NCBI GenBank assembly: GCA_017454005.1
Contig: JAFTDU010000009.1
Span: forward strand, 1-50,539
DNA from: Desulfovibrionaceae bacterium
GTDB taxonomy: Bacteria; Desulfobacterota; Desulfovibrionia; Desulfovibrionales; Desulfovibrionaceae
Direction of reading: 5' to 3'
Length of the DNA: 50,539 nucleotides
Each line of letters starts with the position of its first letter. Positions within the stretch are counted from its first letter, which is position 1. The position numbers and the translations under genes were made by a program. The notes under the pieces were generated by a model. The model ran no database searches. It was not told the origin of the DNA and saw nothing but the letters and a program-made list of their open reading frames with translations. Positions 26,511 through 34,134 of the stretch are shown here, one piece after another.

Positions 26511-26545
26511 AAGAGGGAAAGCTATCAACTTTCCCTCTTCTTTTA
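26511..26545 (+). terminator. rpsB-tsf terminator
   Basis: Perfect 11-bp stem AAGAGGGAAAG / CTTTCCCTCTT with a 7-base loop followed by CTTTT. Confidence 0.9.
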
Positions 26546-26600
26546 GCTGCAAAAAGTAGAACTCTTGCGTGCACCTACGTGCCAATAAGTTATAAATTTA

Positions 26601-26648
26601 CGGCGAAAAACTCACACGCAAGCGTGTGGGATGAAAGCCGCTTTTTTT
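26601..26648 (+). terminator. Stem-loop with U-run, possibly an IS200/IS605-type end
   Basis: An outer CGGC/GCCG stem encloses CACACGC-AA-GCGTGTG, followed by CTTTTTTT. It works as a terminator on paper and also resembles the subterminal hairpins of IS200/IS605 elements. No gene ends just before it apart from tsf, which has its own terminator. Confidence 0.5.
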
Positions 26649-27007
26649 GACTTAACAAAAGCATAGATTGTATATATAATCTATATAAATTACAAGCAGG
26701 AGGAAACTAATTATACTACAGAATTTGAGAGACTCTATAATAAAGAAAAAGCACTAATTTCGTGGATTAAAGCCAATAAACTTAAAATATAAAACAGCTG
26801 AATCAAAACTGATTAATAACTGAATATCAGGGAGATTGACTGTACTTCCTTGTTGAAAAACAAAAAGTTACCGCTAATGTAGTCGTCGGACTGCTTGGTA
26901 ATAAAAGTTCTGATTCAAACAGATTTACATCTGTAACTCAAATTGCAGGCTACGGGTAATCAGAACCCCACGGGCTTGCTCGTGAGAGCAGTCAGGAGCA
27001 TATTGTT
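26649..27007 (+). mobile_element. Decayed sequence, possible IS200/IS605-type remnant upstream of panC
   Basis: Contains a small open frag­ment (YTTEFERLYNKEKALISW) near 26715 and, at 26965..26990, a CACGGGC-TT-GCTCGTG hairpin of the kind found at right ends of IS200/IS605 (TnpB/omega RNA) elements. No transposase domain can be read. The ribosome binding site of panC (CAGGAG) lies right at the end of this segment. Confidence 0.3.
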
Positions 27008-28781
27008 ATGCAGGTCATTACTTCTAAAGAAGACTTATACAGCTACGCAAAGTCGCAGCAAAAAAGTGGCCAGAGTATTTGTCTAGTGCCGACCATGGGC
27101 TAACTAACCGTTAAGAATACAATAAGCAATCACAAAAAGTTATGATATTGCTTGTGTTCATTAACTTAAGTAGAAAACCCTTTACATCTTGCGAGAGGTG
27201 TAAACTCAACGTTAAATGCTTGTAATCCCTAAAGCCTTACCCCTAAACAGTAATCTGAAAAGATAAGCTGAAGATAATTCTTAAGGTGCGAAAGCAAAAA
27301 AAACGTAAGGATGACATAAGGTGAAAGACAAGCGGAGTACTTGCACTCCGTCCTAAGTGTCAGACAACAATGGGTGTTTAGCAGGGAAAGTCCTAAACTA
27401 TTAAGTAGCATGGAAGACCTTCAACGACTATCTCCTTGAGGGAGAGTAAAACAGGAAGCTTAGGCCTGAAGAAAAATGTTGCGCCAATTTATATTGGCTG
27501 AAGATATAGTCTGCGCTCATGTGAAAGCATGAGAGGTCTGCTTTTAACAGCAAGACTGCGTTAAAAGTTGCGTTTTAACGTGAACAAGATAAATATAGTT
27601 AAGTGAAAACCTTATTTTATCGCCTAAAAAGGCATAATTTTTTAAATGCTAGCGCTTTTTGGGCAGATTCACACGCACGCATCGATAGGAACCACAAATT
27701 TAAGACTTGTAACATCACATAGAAAACAGTTTAATTTATTAAAAATTATATTTTTTCTGATGCAACAAGCAGAAGAGCTACTATAAAGTTAAATTCTTGT
27801 AGCTTAAATTATATTAGTGCATGCAACTTATTACGTTGCGCCAAATTTAGCGCCATATCGTTGAAAAGTTAGACGTACTGTGAATTAATATGTTTATCTT
27901 GCAGAGATTCTATGCTCTCATGCATCTGTGATCTTAAATAAGATTCTTGGTATGCTCACAGTTGAAAGAGTTTTCGGCACATTTTAGAAATAAGGTTTCC
28001 TCAACTTGAAGATATTTATCGACGCGGCTACTTACATGCTGGTCATGCCGATTTAATTCGTTATGGACGTGGGCTTGCCCAAACTTTAATTGTCAGTCTG
28101 TTCGTCAATCCCACACAGTTTGGCCCCAATGAAGACTTAGAACGCTACCCAAGAGATCAAGAGGCTGACGCCAAATTAGCCACTGAACTGGGCTGTGATG
28201 TGTTGTTTTGTCCTGAACCTAACAGCATGTATGGGCCCAATTTTGCGACCTGGGTCGAAGTTCCCACTATGGCCAAAGGGCTGTGTGGAGCCGCACGTCC
28301 CATACACTTTCGCGGTGTCTGTACCGTTTTAATGAAATTATTTCACATCAGTTTGGCCAACTATGCTGTCTTTGGTGCCAAAGATTGGCAACAACAAGCC
28401 ATTGTGCGCAGAATGGTTGCGGATCTTGACATGGATATTGCCATTCACACGCGGCCAACGGTACGGGAGAGTGATGGTCTTGCGCTGTCATCGCGCAATG
28501 TCTATTTAAATTCTGATGAAAGGGCACAAGCACCTTACATCTATCAAGGCCTAAGCTGGGCTAAAGAAGAGGTTAAAAAGGGACAAAAGAATGTGGCTTT
28601 GCTTAGGGAAGGCGTGCTAGCACGCTGGGCCAAGCAAATTCCCGCAGGCCGGCTTGACTACTTAAGTGTCGTCGATCCCGATTCCCTTGAACCACTTACA
28701 ACTATCAATGGTTCAGCCCTCATGGCTTGTGCTATTAGTCTTGGTCAGACCCGCCTTATTGATAACATTTTGCTGAGTTAA
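27008..28781 (+). CDS. panC: Pantothenate synthetase, interrupted by an intron
   Basis: PanC joins pantoate and beta-alanine with ATP in vitamin B5 synthesis. Exon 1 (27008 to about 27101) encodes 31 residues ending in VPTMG. Exon 2 (from about 28030) resumes with YLHAGH. Removing exactly 928 bases restores the PTMGYLHAGH signature, the nucleotide-binding HIGH-type motif of the family. The joined frame has 281 codons, the normal family length, without stops or frameshifts: FVNPTQFGPNEDLERYPR, the AARPIHFRGVCTVL segment, NYAVFGAKDWQQQAIVRRM and RESDGLALSSRN all read through. The intervening sequence carries a group I ribozyme core. CAGGAG is the ribosome binding site of exon 1; metK follows 18 bases after the stop, forming an operon. 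Confidence 0.88.
27102..28029 (+). ncRNA. Group I intron (IA-like) in panC
   Basis: The 928-base insertion shows the core of a self-splicing group I intron in the correct order. P3 is CAACGTT (27207-27213) with AATGTTG (27475-27481). P7 is GACTAT (27426-27431) with ATAGTC (27506-27511). Between P7 and the second P3 strand lie two extra hairpins, TCTCC-TTGA-GGGAGA and CAGG...CCTG, matching P7.1 and P7.2 of subgroup IA. P8 is GCCAAT-TTAT-ATTGGC just before the second P7 strand. P9-type hairpins CTCATG/CATGAG and CTTTTAAC/GTTAAAAG follow. The sequence around the second P7 strand (GAAGATATAGTC) is typical. The ribozyme seems complete by about 27600; the remaining 430 bases are AT-rich with no endonuclease frame. 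Splice sites are ambiguous because GGCT occurs at both ends, and the predicted last intron base is not clearly the expected G. Confidence 0.85.
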
Positions 28782-28799
28782 GTAGTACTAGGAGTCAGC

Positions 28800-29972
28800 A
28801 TGCTACCTAAAGGAAAATACTTTTTTACATCTGAATCGGTAACAGAAGGTCATCCTGACAAAGTCGCTGACCAAATCTCAGACGCTGTATTAGACGCTCT
28901 GTTAAAGCAAGATCCAGAAGCCCATGTGGCGTGTGAAACACTTGTCACCACAGGTATGGCCGTAATAGCCGGTGAAATTTCTACTACAGGCTATGCTGAT
29001 CTTGCAACAGTAGTACGTGAGACCATTAGGAAAATCGGTTATACCGGTTCTGATATGGGCTTTGACTGGCAAACTTGCGCAGTAATCTCATCCATTGACC
29101 ATCAATCCCCTGATATTGCTCAAGGTGTCAATCGCGCAACTCCAGAAGAGCAGGGTGCAGGTGATCAAGGGATGATGTTTGGTTATGCCTGCTCCGAGAC
29201 GCCTACTTTGATGCCAGCACCCATTTTTTGGGCGCATCAACTCTCCCAACGCTTGGCAGAGGTACGTAAGACAGGCCAAGTCGACTTCTTTAGACCTGAT
29301 GGCAAAACCCAAGTGTCCTTTGAATACCAAGATGGCAAACCTGTACGCATCCATGACGTTGTCGTCTCAACGCAACATGCGCCAACCGTAAGTCAAGAGG
29401 AAATTATCGACGCGGTCAAACGCCTTGTCATCCACCCGGTACTTGAACCCTCAGGTTATTTTGATCCAAAAAATTGCCAAATTTTCATCAACACCACAGG
29501 GCGCTTTGTGGTTGGCGGCCCCATGGGTGACTGTGGCCTCACGGGGCGTAAAATCATCCAAGATACCTATGGGGGCAGTGGTCATCATGGTGGCGGGGCC
29601 TTTTCAGGGAAAGATCCCTCCAAAGTAGATCGTTCCGGCGCTTATATGGGCCGCTATATTGCCAAAAATGTCGTGGCAGCAGGACTAGCTCCTGTGTGTG
29701 AAGTGCAAATTGCCTACTGCATTGGTGTGGCTGAGCCTGTCAGTGTGCTGGTCTCCTCCCATGGTACAAGTGAGCTCTCTGATGAAATTTTAACCCATGC
29801 TGTGCGCGAGGTGTTTGACCTGCGGCCTTATTTTATTAGTAAACGTCTTGATTTAAAGCGCCCCATCTATGAAAAAACAGCCTGCTATGGGCATTTTGGG
29901 CGCGAATTGCCTGAATTTACCTGGGAAAAGACCGACGCTGTGGCTGATTTAAAAACAGCAGCCCATATATAA
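28800..29972 (+). CDS. metK: S-adenosylmethionine synthetase
   Basis: Methionine adenosyltransferase, 390 residues, making S-adenosylmethionine from methionine and ATP. Signatures: [25 protein letters not shown] at the N-terminus, the ATP-site hexapeptide GAGDQG with [22 protein letters not shown], and the phosphate loop [16 protein letters not shown]. The C-terminus ([17 protein letters not shown]) is complete. It follows panC by 18 bases with a good AGGAG ribosome binding site, so its expression may depend on transcription through the panC intron. With ahcY it provides the methyl donor and by-product recycling. A strong terminator follows. Confidence 0.98.
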   Translation: MLPKGKYFFTSESVTEGHPDKVADQISDAVLDALLKQDPEAHVACETLVTTGMAVIAGEISTTGYADLATVVRETIRKIGYTGSDMGFDWQTCAVISSIDHQSPDIAQGVNRATPEEQGAGDQGMMFGYACSETPTLMPAPIFWAHQLSQRLAEVRKTGQVDFFRPDGKTQVSFEYQDGKPVRIHDVVVSTQHAPTVSQEEIIDAVKRLVIHPVLEPSGYFDPKNCQIFINTTGRFVVGGPMGDCGLTGRKIIQDTYGGSGHHGGGAFSGKDPSKVDRSGAYMGRYIAKNVVAAGLAPVCEVQIAYCIGVAEPVSVLVSSHGTSELSDEILTHAVREVFDLRPYFISKRLDLKRPIYEKTACYGHFGRELPEFTWEKTDAVADLKTAAHI

Positions 29973-30003
29973 TTGCAAGCTTATGTACACAAGTTAATAT
30001 ATT

Positions 30004-30045
30004 AAAGACTCTCCTCTCTGCTGAGCGGAGAGTCTTTATGTTTTT
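30004..30045 (+). terminator. metK terminator
   Basis: Perfect 11-bp stem AAAGACTCTCC / GGAGAGTCTTT followed by ATGTTTTT. Confidence 0.85.
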
Positions 30046-30221
30046 GGGCAATGCGACCTGGAAGTTATCTAAAAATAACGCACTAAAAGCGTTAGCTACT
30101 TACATATATCAAGAATTATCGCCACTTTTCTGCACATCTTAGATAATGTAATCTAGTAAGTAAGAAACATGTACATATTTGTGGTAACTGGTAACTGAAT
30201 ACTAAGTGCACAAAAAAATTT

Positions 30222-30362
30222 GTAAGGGTTCAGTCAACTAACGACATAAATTTCGCATATACTCGATTTTTAGTATCCAAATATAAATTTTTATACCAAA
30301 TGGTAACAAAAGTGCACATAATGTTACATTTATTTTTATTTAACTGATTATCTATTTATATG
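30222..30362. repeat. Partner copy of the repeat at 11..151
   Basis: Non-coding tail of the IS66 remnant, aligned in reverse orientation with the first 150 bases of the window. Confidence 0.6.
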
Positions 30363-30372
30363 ATTCCGTATA

Positions 30373-30890
30373 TTAAACGTTTTCGGCAAATTTAATTTCT
30401 TCTCCAGAACAAATATTTTTTATTGCACCACATACGGTTCCATTTTGTTTATGGGCTGTATTTAAAACTGAATAAATCGTTGCATACATTTTTGTACCTT
30501 CTTCATCTAAATAACATGCATTTTTAATCTTAATCTTTGCACTCCTTATAGTTTGTTCTGCAATATTATTTGTAAATGGAACATCAAAATTTTCAACAAA
30601 TGCAAGAAAATTATCTAGATTATTACTTATTCTTATTGCTAAATTAAGATGTTTTGATTTTTTTAGTCTTTTTTTTTATTTTTTTGGTCTCCTGTCAATG
30701 TATTTTCTTTAATACCTATATTAGCTCATTGTTTTATTTTATCTTTATAACCATCTATAACAGACTGACTAAATATTTTTAACCCACACTCTATAGCATA
30801 TTTTTTTGCCTCATAAATATTAATCAATATTATTACACCATAAGCCCATCGTTGTTTATAAAAGATAACTACACTAAATAATTCACGATT
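30373..30890 (-). pseudogene. IS66 transposase C-terminal fragment
   Basis: The minus strand reads VENFDVPFTNNIAEQTIR, then SAKIKIKNACYLDEEG, then MYATIYSVLNTAHKQNG before the stop at 30373. This matches the conserved end of IS66 (TnpC) DDE transposases, including the NN-x-AE-x-x-IR motif with its catalytic glutamate. Upstream, pieces such as YEAKKYAIECGLKIFSQSVIDGYKDKI and KKTKKSKHLNLAIRISNNL are recognisable only by switching frame, and stops interrupt them. The N-terminal half is missing, so the gene is dead. The composition is far more AT-rich than the host genes, consistent with long decay or a foreign origin. Confidence 0.75.
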
Positions 30891-31024
30891 AGGATTCAGT
30901 TGTCTGTCACCGTCTCATGGGCTTCTATGACCTACAAATGCTACTTCGCAGAAAGTGTGCCAAATTGATGGGTCAAAGTCGCTGTGCAAAAAAAGCGAGA
31001 TATCTCATGTCTCCTCGTGTGTGC

Positions 31025-31265
31025 CCCTGAACCGCCATCTCCGTACCAACAAAACCGATCAAGAAGCGTACCACAAGAGCGCCCAGCTACCTGTACAAGC
31101 GCGGAAATATTCTCTATTTTCGCTTTGTATTCGCTTAAGACCAAAAACGCATCAACCGACAGAAATACTCTTAAGCTTGCAAACTGGCTTCTTGCAGGAG
31201 GCACCTTTTCTGCTAGATTCCTTGACGAATTGCTTATGATCAAAGACATTCAACTCTCATACTGA
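31025..31265 (+). pseudogene. Tyrosine recombinase/integrase N-terminal remnant
   Basis: The plus strand reads SYLYKRGNIFYFRFVFA, then in shifted frames RPKTHQPTEILLSLQTGFLQEA and ARFLDELLMIKDIQLSY. This is the recognisable start of a phage-type integrase (YLY-x-RG-x-x-YYFR, then a strand like RLSLGT and an alpha-helix), broken by at least two frameshifts. No catalytic R-H-R-Y domain is found downstream to 31700. The GC content is higher than that of the flanking IS66 and toxin remnants, so it was a separate arrival. Confidence 0.5.
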
Positions 31266-31705
31266 AAGCTAATCTTATTAAAGTCAACAGAGAAAAACTG
31301 GGTAAAAGATATGCTGAAGCAACTGGAGTCGGTGAATACACTCCTATCGCCTGAAATTAACATGCGGTCAAGAATACCGATCCCACGTCTTGTGAAGATA
31401 GCGTAAAGAGCACATTTTCCCCCGTCACGACAAGGAGCTTTCCGTCGATTTAAGGTCAAAAATCGAGAACATGATGGATCCTACAGCATCCTTCGTCGTA
31501 ACAGAGTGATTGGCCTACAGCGGTTGCTTGCCATATACTGAAAACAGCGTCAGAAATATCTGCATCTCTTGTCAGAAGACAGCTTGCAGGCGTCTATACT
31601 TCAAGAAGAATCACCCCCTCAGAGGATCGCATGAATTGGCAAATCACATCTGTTTCAACTTTGTGAAGACTAAACAATAAGCTTTTTATTAAAAAATAGG
31701 TATAT
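31266..31705. other. Decayed sequence between integrase remnant and toxin-antitoxin pair
   Basis: Composition is similar to coding sequence, with short frame pieces (for example KVKNREHDGSYSILRRNRVIGLQ) but no intact or recognisable gene. It probably belongs to the same decayed integrated element. Confidence 0.35.
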
Positions 31706-31942
31706 ATGGACTCTATTCAAGGCTACTATGATGATGTTAATATCAAGCCAATCGGAAAGTTTAATGCAAAACCAAACCAAAAAGTGTTAATTACTATTCT
31801 TGAAGAATTTATGGAGTCTACCAAACCACCGTGCAAAAACGTCTTAAAAGGTATTTTCTCTGAGTATGCAAATCAAGATTTAGTAGAAAAAGAAAAGCTG
31901 GTGTGGGAACACGCAATGGTAGAAAAACATGGTAATGTTTGA
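31706..31942 (+). CDS. Small antitoxin-like protein upstream of a broken PIN toxin
   Basis: A 78-residue protein whose gene overlaps by eight bases the start of a PIN-domain reading frame, the usual antitoxin-toxin order. I do not recognise a DNA-binding fold with confidence; the chain is polar, with a helical stretch KVLITILEEFMESTKPP in the middle and a charged end. Antitoxins of PIN toxins bind and block the nuclease and repress their own promoter. With the toxin broken, selection on it should be weak, yet the frame is intact. It lies between the IS66 and integrase remnants and the MITE-like element, so the pair probably came with mobile DNA. Confidence 0.6.
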   Translation: MDSIQGYYDDVNIKPIGKFNAKPNQKVLITILEEFMESTKPPCKNVLKGIFSEYANQDLVEKEKLVWEHAMVEKHGNV

Positions 31943-32297
31943 TGCAAATATGATATTCAGGTATCTATTGTATGACAATAAAGAAATGGCCAATAAAGCA
32001 GAAGAATACCTATCTACAAGAAATGTGACTGTTACGATTGAAGTTATTGCCGAAGTAATCTATGCCCTGAAAGGTGTCTATTAGATTGAAATAGAGAAAA
32101 TAGTAGAAGAAATAAAACTATTTTTAGATTTCGTTGATTGTCATAAAAAAAATATTATATATCTAGATTTAGATGTTTTTTGACATAACAATCTTCATTT
32201 CATTGACTGTGTTCTGTATGCGTATCACGTAAAAGAAGGCATTGAATTTGCTACATTCGACAAAAAACTATTAAAATTATTATCAACCAATCAATAA
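31935..32297 (+). pseudogene. PIN-domain toxin (VapC-like) with two in-frame stops
   Basis: From ATG at 31935 the frame reads MFDANMILRYLLYDN, then TVTIEVIAEVIYALKGVY. A TAG follows at codon 50 (32082), then EIEKIVEEIKLFLDFVD, a TGA at codon 83 (32181), and HFIDCVLYAYHVKEGIEFATFDKKLLKLL before TAA at 32295. The first aspartate (DAN), the central glutamate (AEV) and the late aspartates (IDC, TFD) are the acidic residues of the PIN nuclease. Apart from two stops the 121-codon frame is complete, so inactivation is recent. Read-through of both stops is unlikely. Confidence 0.75.
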
Positions 32298-32310
32298 CTA
32301 TTCAAACAAG

Positions 32311-32616
32311 GTAACTGGTAACTGAATCCTAAGTGCACAAAAAAATTTCGCAACATTGGAGTTTTTTTATATCGCAAAAACTCCAAAAACGACTGCTGCT
32401 AGGGGCAAAATTCAGGGCTTTATATTTACAGGCCTGCCAGCTGTCTCAAACCATGATCGATTGTCCGGCAGGCTGTACTAGAGTTACAATTTGCCTCTGG
32501 GCACTACAGGTATTAAGGATGCTGCTCTTGCCTCAAACACAACGCAAATCAGCCGCTTTGGGTCGTTATAACACCTTTAGGAGTAATCAGGCACTTAGGA
32601 TTCAGTTGTCGGTTAC
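32311..32616. mobile_element. MITE-like element with IS66-type terminal repeats
   Basis: 26-base terminal inverted repeats at 32311-32336 and 32591-32616 match at 23 positions (GTAACTGGTAACTGAATCC... on the left). They enclose about 250 bases without a real gene. The left end, including the following ACAAAAAAATTT, is nearly identical to the left end of the IS66 remnant at 30184, so this is probably a non-autonomous derivative. An internal hairpin TTGGAGTTTTT / AAAAACTCCAA lies next to the left end. Confidence 0.75.
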
Positions 32617-32806
32617 ATATTAGTGTTATGCAAATGATTATTACTGAATAAATAAGTGTAAACCTAGAAAACAATTCGTCTAAAAAAGAACATTTTAGAA
32701 AACTATAACATGTATCATTTAGGCAGGTCTAAAATAGTCAGCACAAGTTACTCATGAGTCTCTATAATCCCATAAAGGTGTGTGTTTTCTTTAGAAAAAG
32801 GAACGT
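32617..32806. other. Short spacer before the membrane-protein pair
   Basis: AT-rich, no gene. AAAAGGAACGT just before 32807 supplies the ribosome binding site of the next gene. Confidence 0.4.
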
Positions 32807-34033
32807 ATGGCAATTTCTAATAATTCAGAGTCGCAAGCTGGCAGCACTCTTATCTGTACAAGCACACGTGCTGATATCAATGCTCTGGCCTATCAGGGAA
32901 TACTTCCCACTGATTGTTATGTACAAATTGTGGGTAGCCTACACAAGCATGTGGGACACAAACAAGCGCAATTGTTAGCTGAACCTGTAGCCAATAAACA
33001 GGCAGGCTTCATTGATTGGTATACTACCTATACAGGAGAAGTGTGCCCGTTTACAGATCTCACGCCTTTAGAAGTGCAAAAGTATGCGCAAGTTGTAACA
33101 AGCCTTGCCAAAGACATTCAACAATACGCTGATAGCCTGCTTGCAACTAAAGACCCGCAACAGGTTACACGCGCTAATCTCCTCAAATTAGCCCTACTAT
33201 ATCCCAATGCTTCCCATCTTTATCTTGTGGGCACAGAGCCTGTAGTTACTTGTTGGGGCTTTGGTCCTGGCTTGCCCACGCAAAATGCCGCCAATCTCTG
33301 CGATTTCGGCGTATATAAAGCGCCCGAAAAAGCTATCACAAAAGCTGAACCTGTGGCCCAAGCAAAAAGCCAAGAACAAAAAACGCCTTTAGCAGCCTGG
33401 CTCCTGCCGCTATTCCTCCTCTTGGCTTTACTAGGTCTACTCCTAACAGATTTAAATGGGTTAGCACTATTTAAAGATTATACCTTATGGAAGACACCAA
33501 GGTGGCCAAGTGCCGCACCCTGTAGTGATGTTGTAAAGTTACGCGAAGAAATAGCAGCCTTAGAAACCCAAAGATCCACCCTTGAAGACAAACTAAATGC
33601 CCATCTTTTAAACTGCAATACCAAGCCCAAAGCTCCAACACCCAAAGCAACCGAGGAACTAATTCTGCCAGAACATGCTAGCGACACAAGTTTTATGCAA
33701 GGTAAGTGGCTTTGCGCCACAGGCTTAATTAATTCTACCACCCTTGAACCCGTACGCGTTGAATTTACTTTTGATGCTAAAGGCAAGGGAATTGGGCGCA
33801 TCTATGAGCAGAATGATCTCTGTGAGGGACCAGCTGAAGCTAAGCTTGAAGATATGAGCTTACACATCACCCACGCCAAATTACAATGTCAGCGCACAGA
33901 TTCTAGCTATGCGCCCAATAATATCTACTGCCAAAAAAATGATTTGGGCAAAACAGCCTGTTATGGCAAAAATACTGATGGCGATCAGTGGAACGCTGTA
34001 TTTTTAAAAATTAAGACAACAGAGCTGCCTTAA
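32807..34033 (+). CDS. Membrane-anchored protein of unknown function (possibly SrfA-like)
   Basis: A 408-residue single-span membrane protein. Residues 1-170 form a soluble domain ending in LYLVGTEPVVTCWGFG. A linker rich in Lys/Gln/Ala precedes one strong transmembrane segment near 197-217 (AAWLLPLFLLLALLGLLL), then a coiled-coil stretch near 245-265 and a C-terminal domain from about 292. The last domain opens with MQGKWLCATGLINSTT, has four or more cysteines (CEGP, LQCQR, YCQKN, TACYG) and is beta-rich, as in lipocalin-like outer domains. I do not recognise the family firmly; the layout recalls SrfA-type proteins from the srfABC loci, but that is a weak impression. It probably works with the next gene, which has the same topology. 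Confidence 0.6.
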   Translation: MAISNNSESQAGSTLICTSTRADINALAYQGILPTDCYVQIVGSLHKHVGHKQAQLLAEPVANKQAGFIDWYTTYTGEVCPFTDLTPLEVQKYAQVVTSLAKDIQQYADSLLATKDPQQVTRANLLKLALLYPNASHLYLVGTEPVVTCWGFGPGLPTQNAANLCDFGVYKAPEKAITKAEPVAQAKSQEQKTPLAAWLLPLFLLLALLGLLLTDLNGLALFKDYTLWKTPRWPSAAPCSDVVKLREEIAALETQRSTLEDKLNAHLLNCNTKPKAPTPKATEELILPEHASDTSFMQGKWLCATGLINSTTLEPVRVEFTFDAKGKGIGRIYEQNDLCEGPAEAKLEDMSLHITHAKLQCQRTDSSYAPNNIYCQKNDLGKTACYGKNTDGDQWNAVFLKIKTTELP

Positions 34034-34134
34034 AATAAGAGTTTTGACTAAACAACTTTTTAAGATGCAAGGTAAAAGAGCGTCTTTGCTTCTCTTTAAA
34101 AAAACGCCAACACTTTAAGCATATCAACAATCAT

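Larger units (their letters stand above)
30184..30910 (-). mobile_element. Decayed IS66-family element
   Basis: The left end (30184-30209) begins GTAACTGGTAACTGAAT. The right end (30889-30910) is an imperfect inverted copy (ATTCAGTTGTCTGTCAC). Inside, the minus strand carries the C-terminal half of an IS66 transposase with stops and frameshifts. The same ends flank the small element at 32311..32616. Confidence 0.7.

Noticed and set aside
27229..27411. Minus-strand frame inside the intron as a homing endonuclease
   Set aside because: Only 60 codons, antisense to the ribozyme core, with no LAGLIDADG, GIY-YIG or HNH pattern.
28200..28781. Independent short panC starting at an internal methionine
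   Set aside because: Homology to PanC continues upstream without a break to 28030 and resumes in exon 1, so the gene is interrupted rather than truncated.
32333..32623. 96-codon frame spanning the MITE-like element
   Set aside because: It runs from one terminal repeat into the other; composition follows the element, not a gene.
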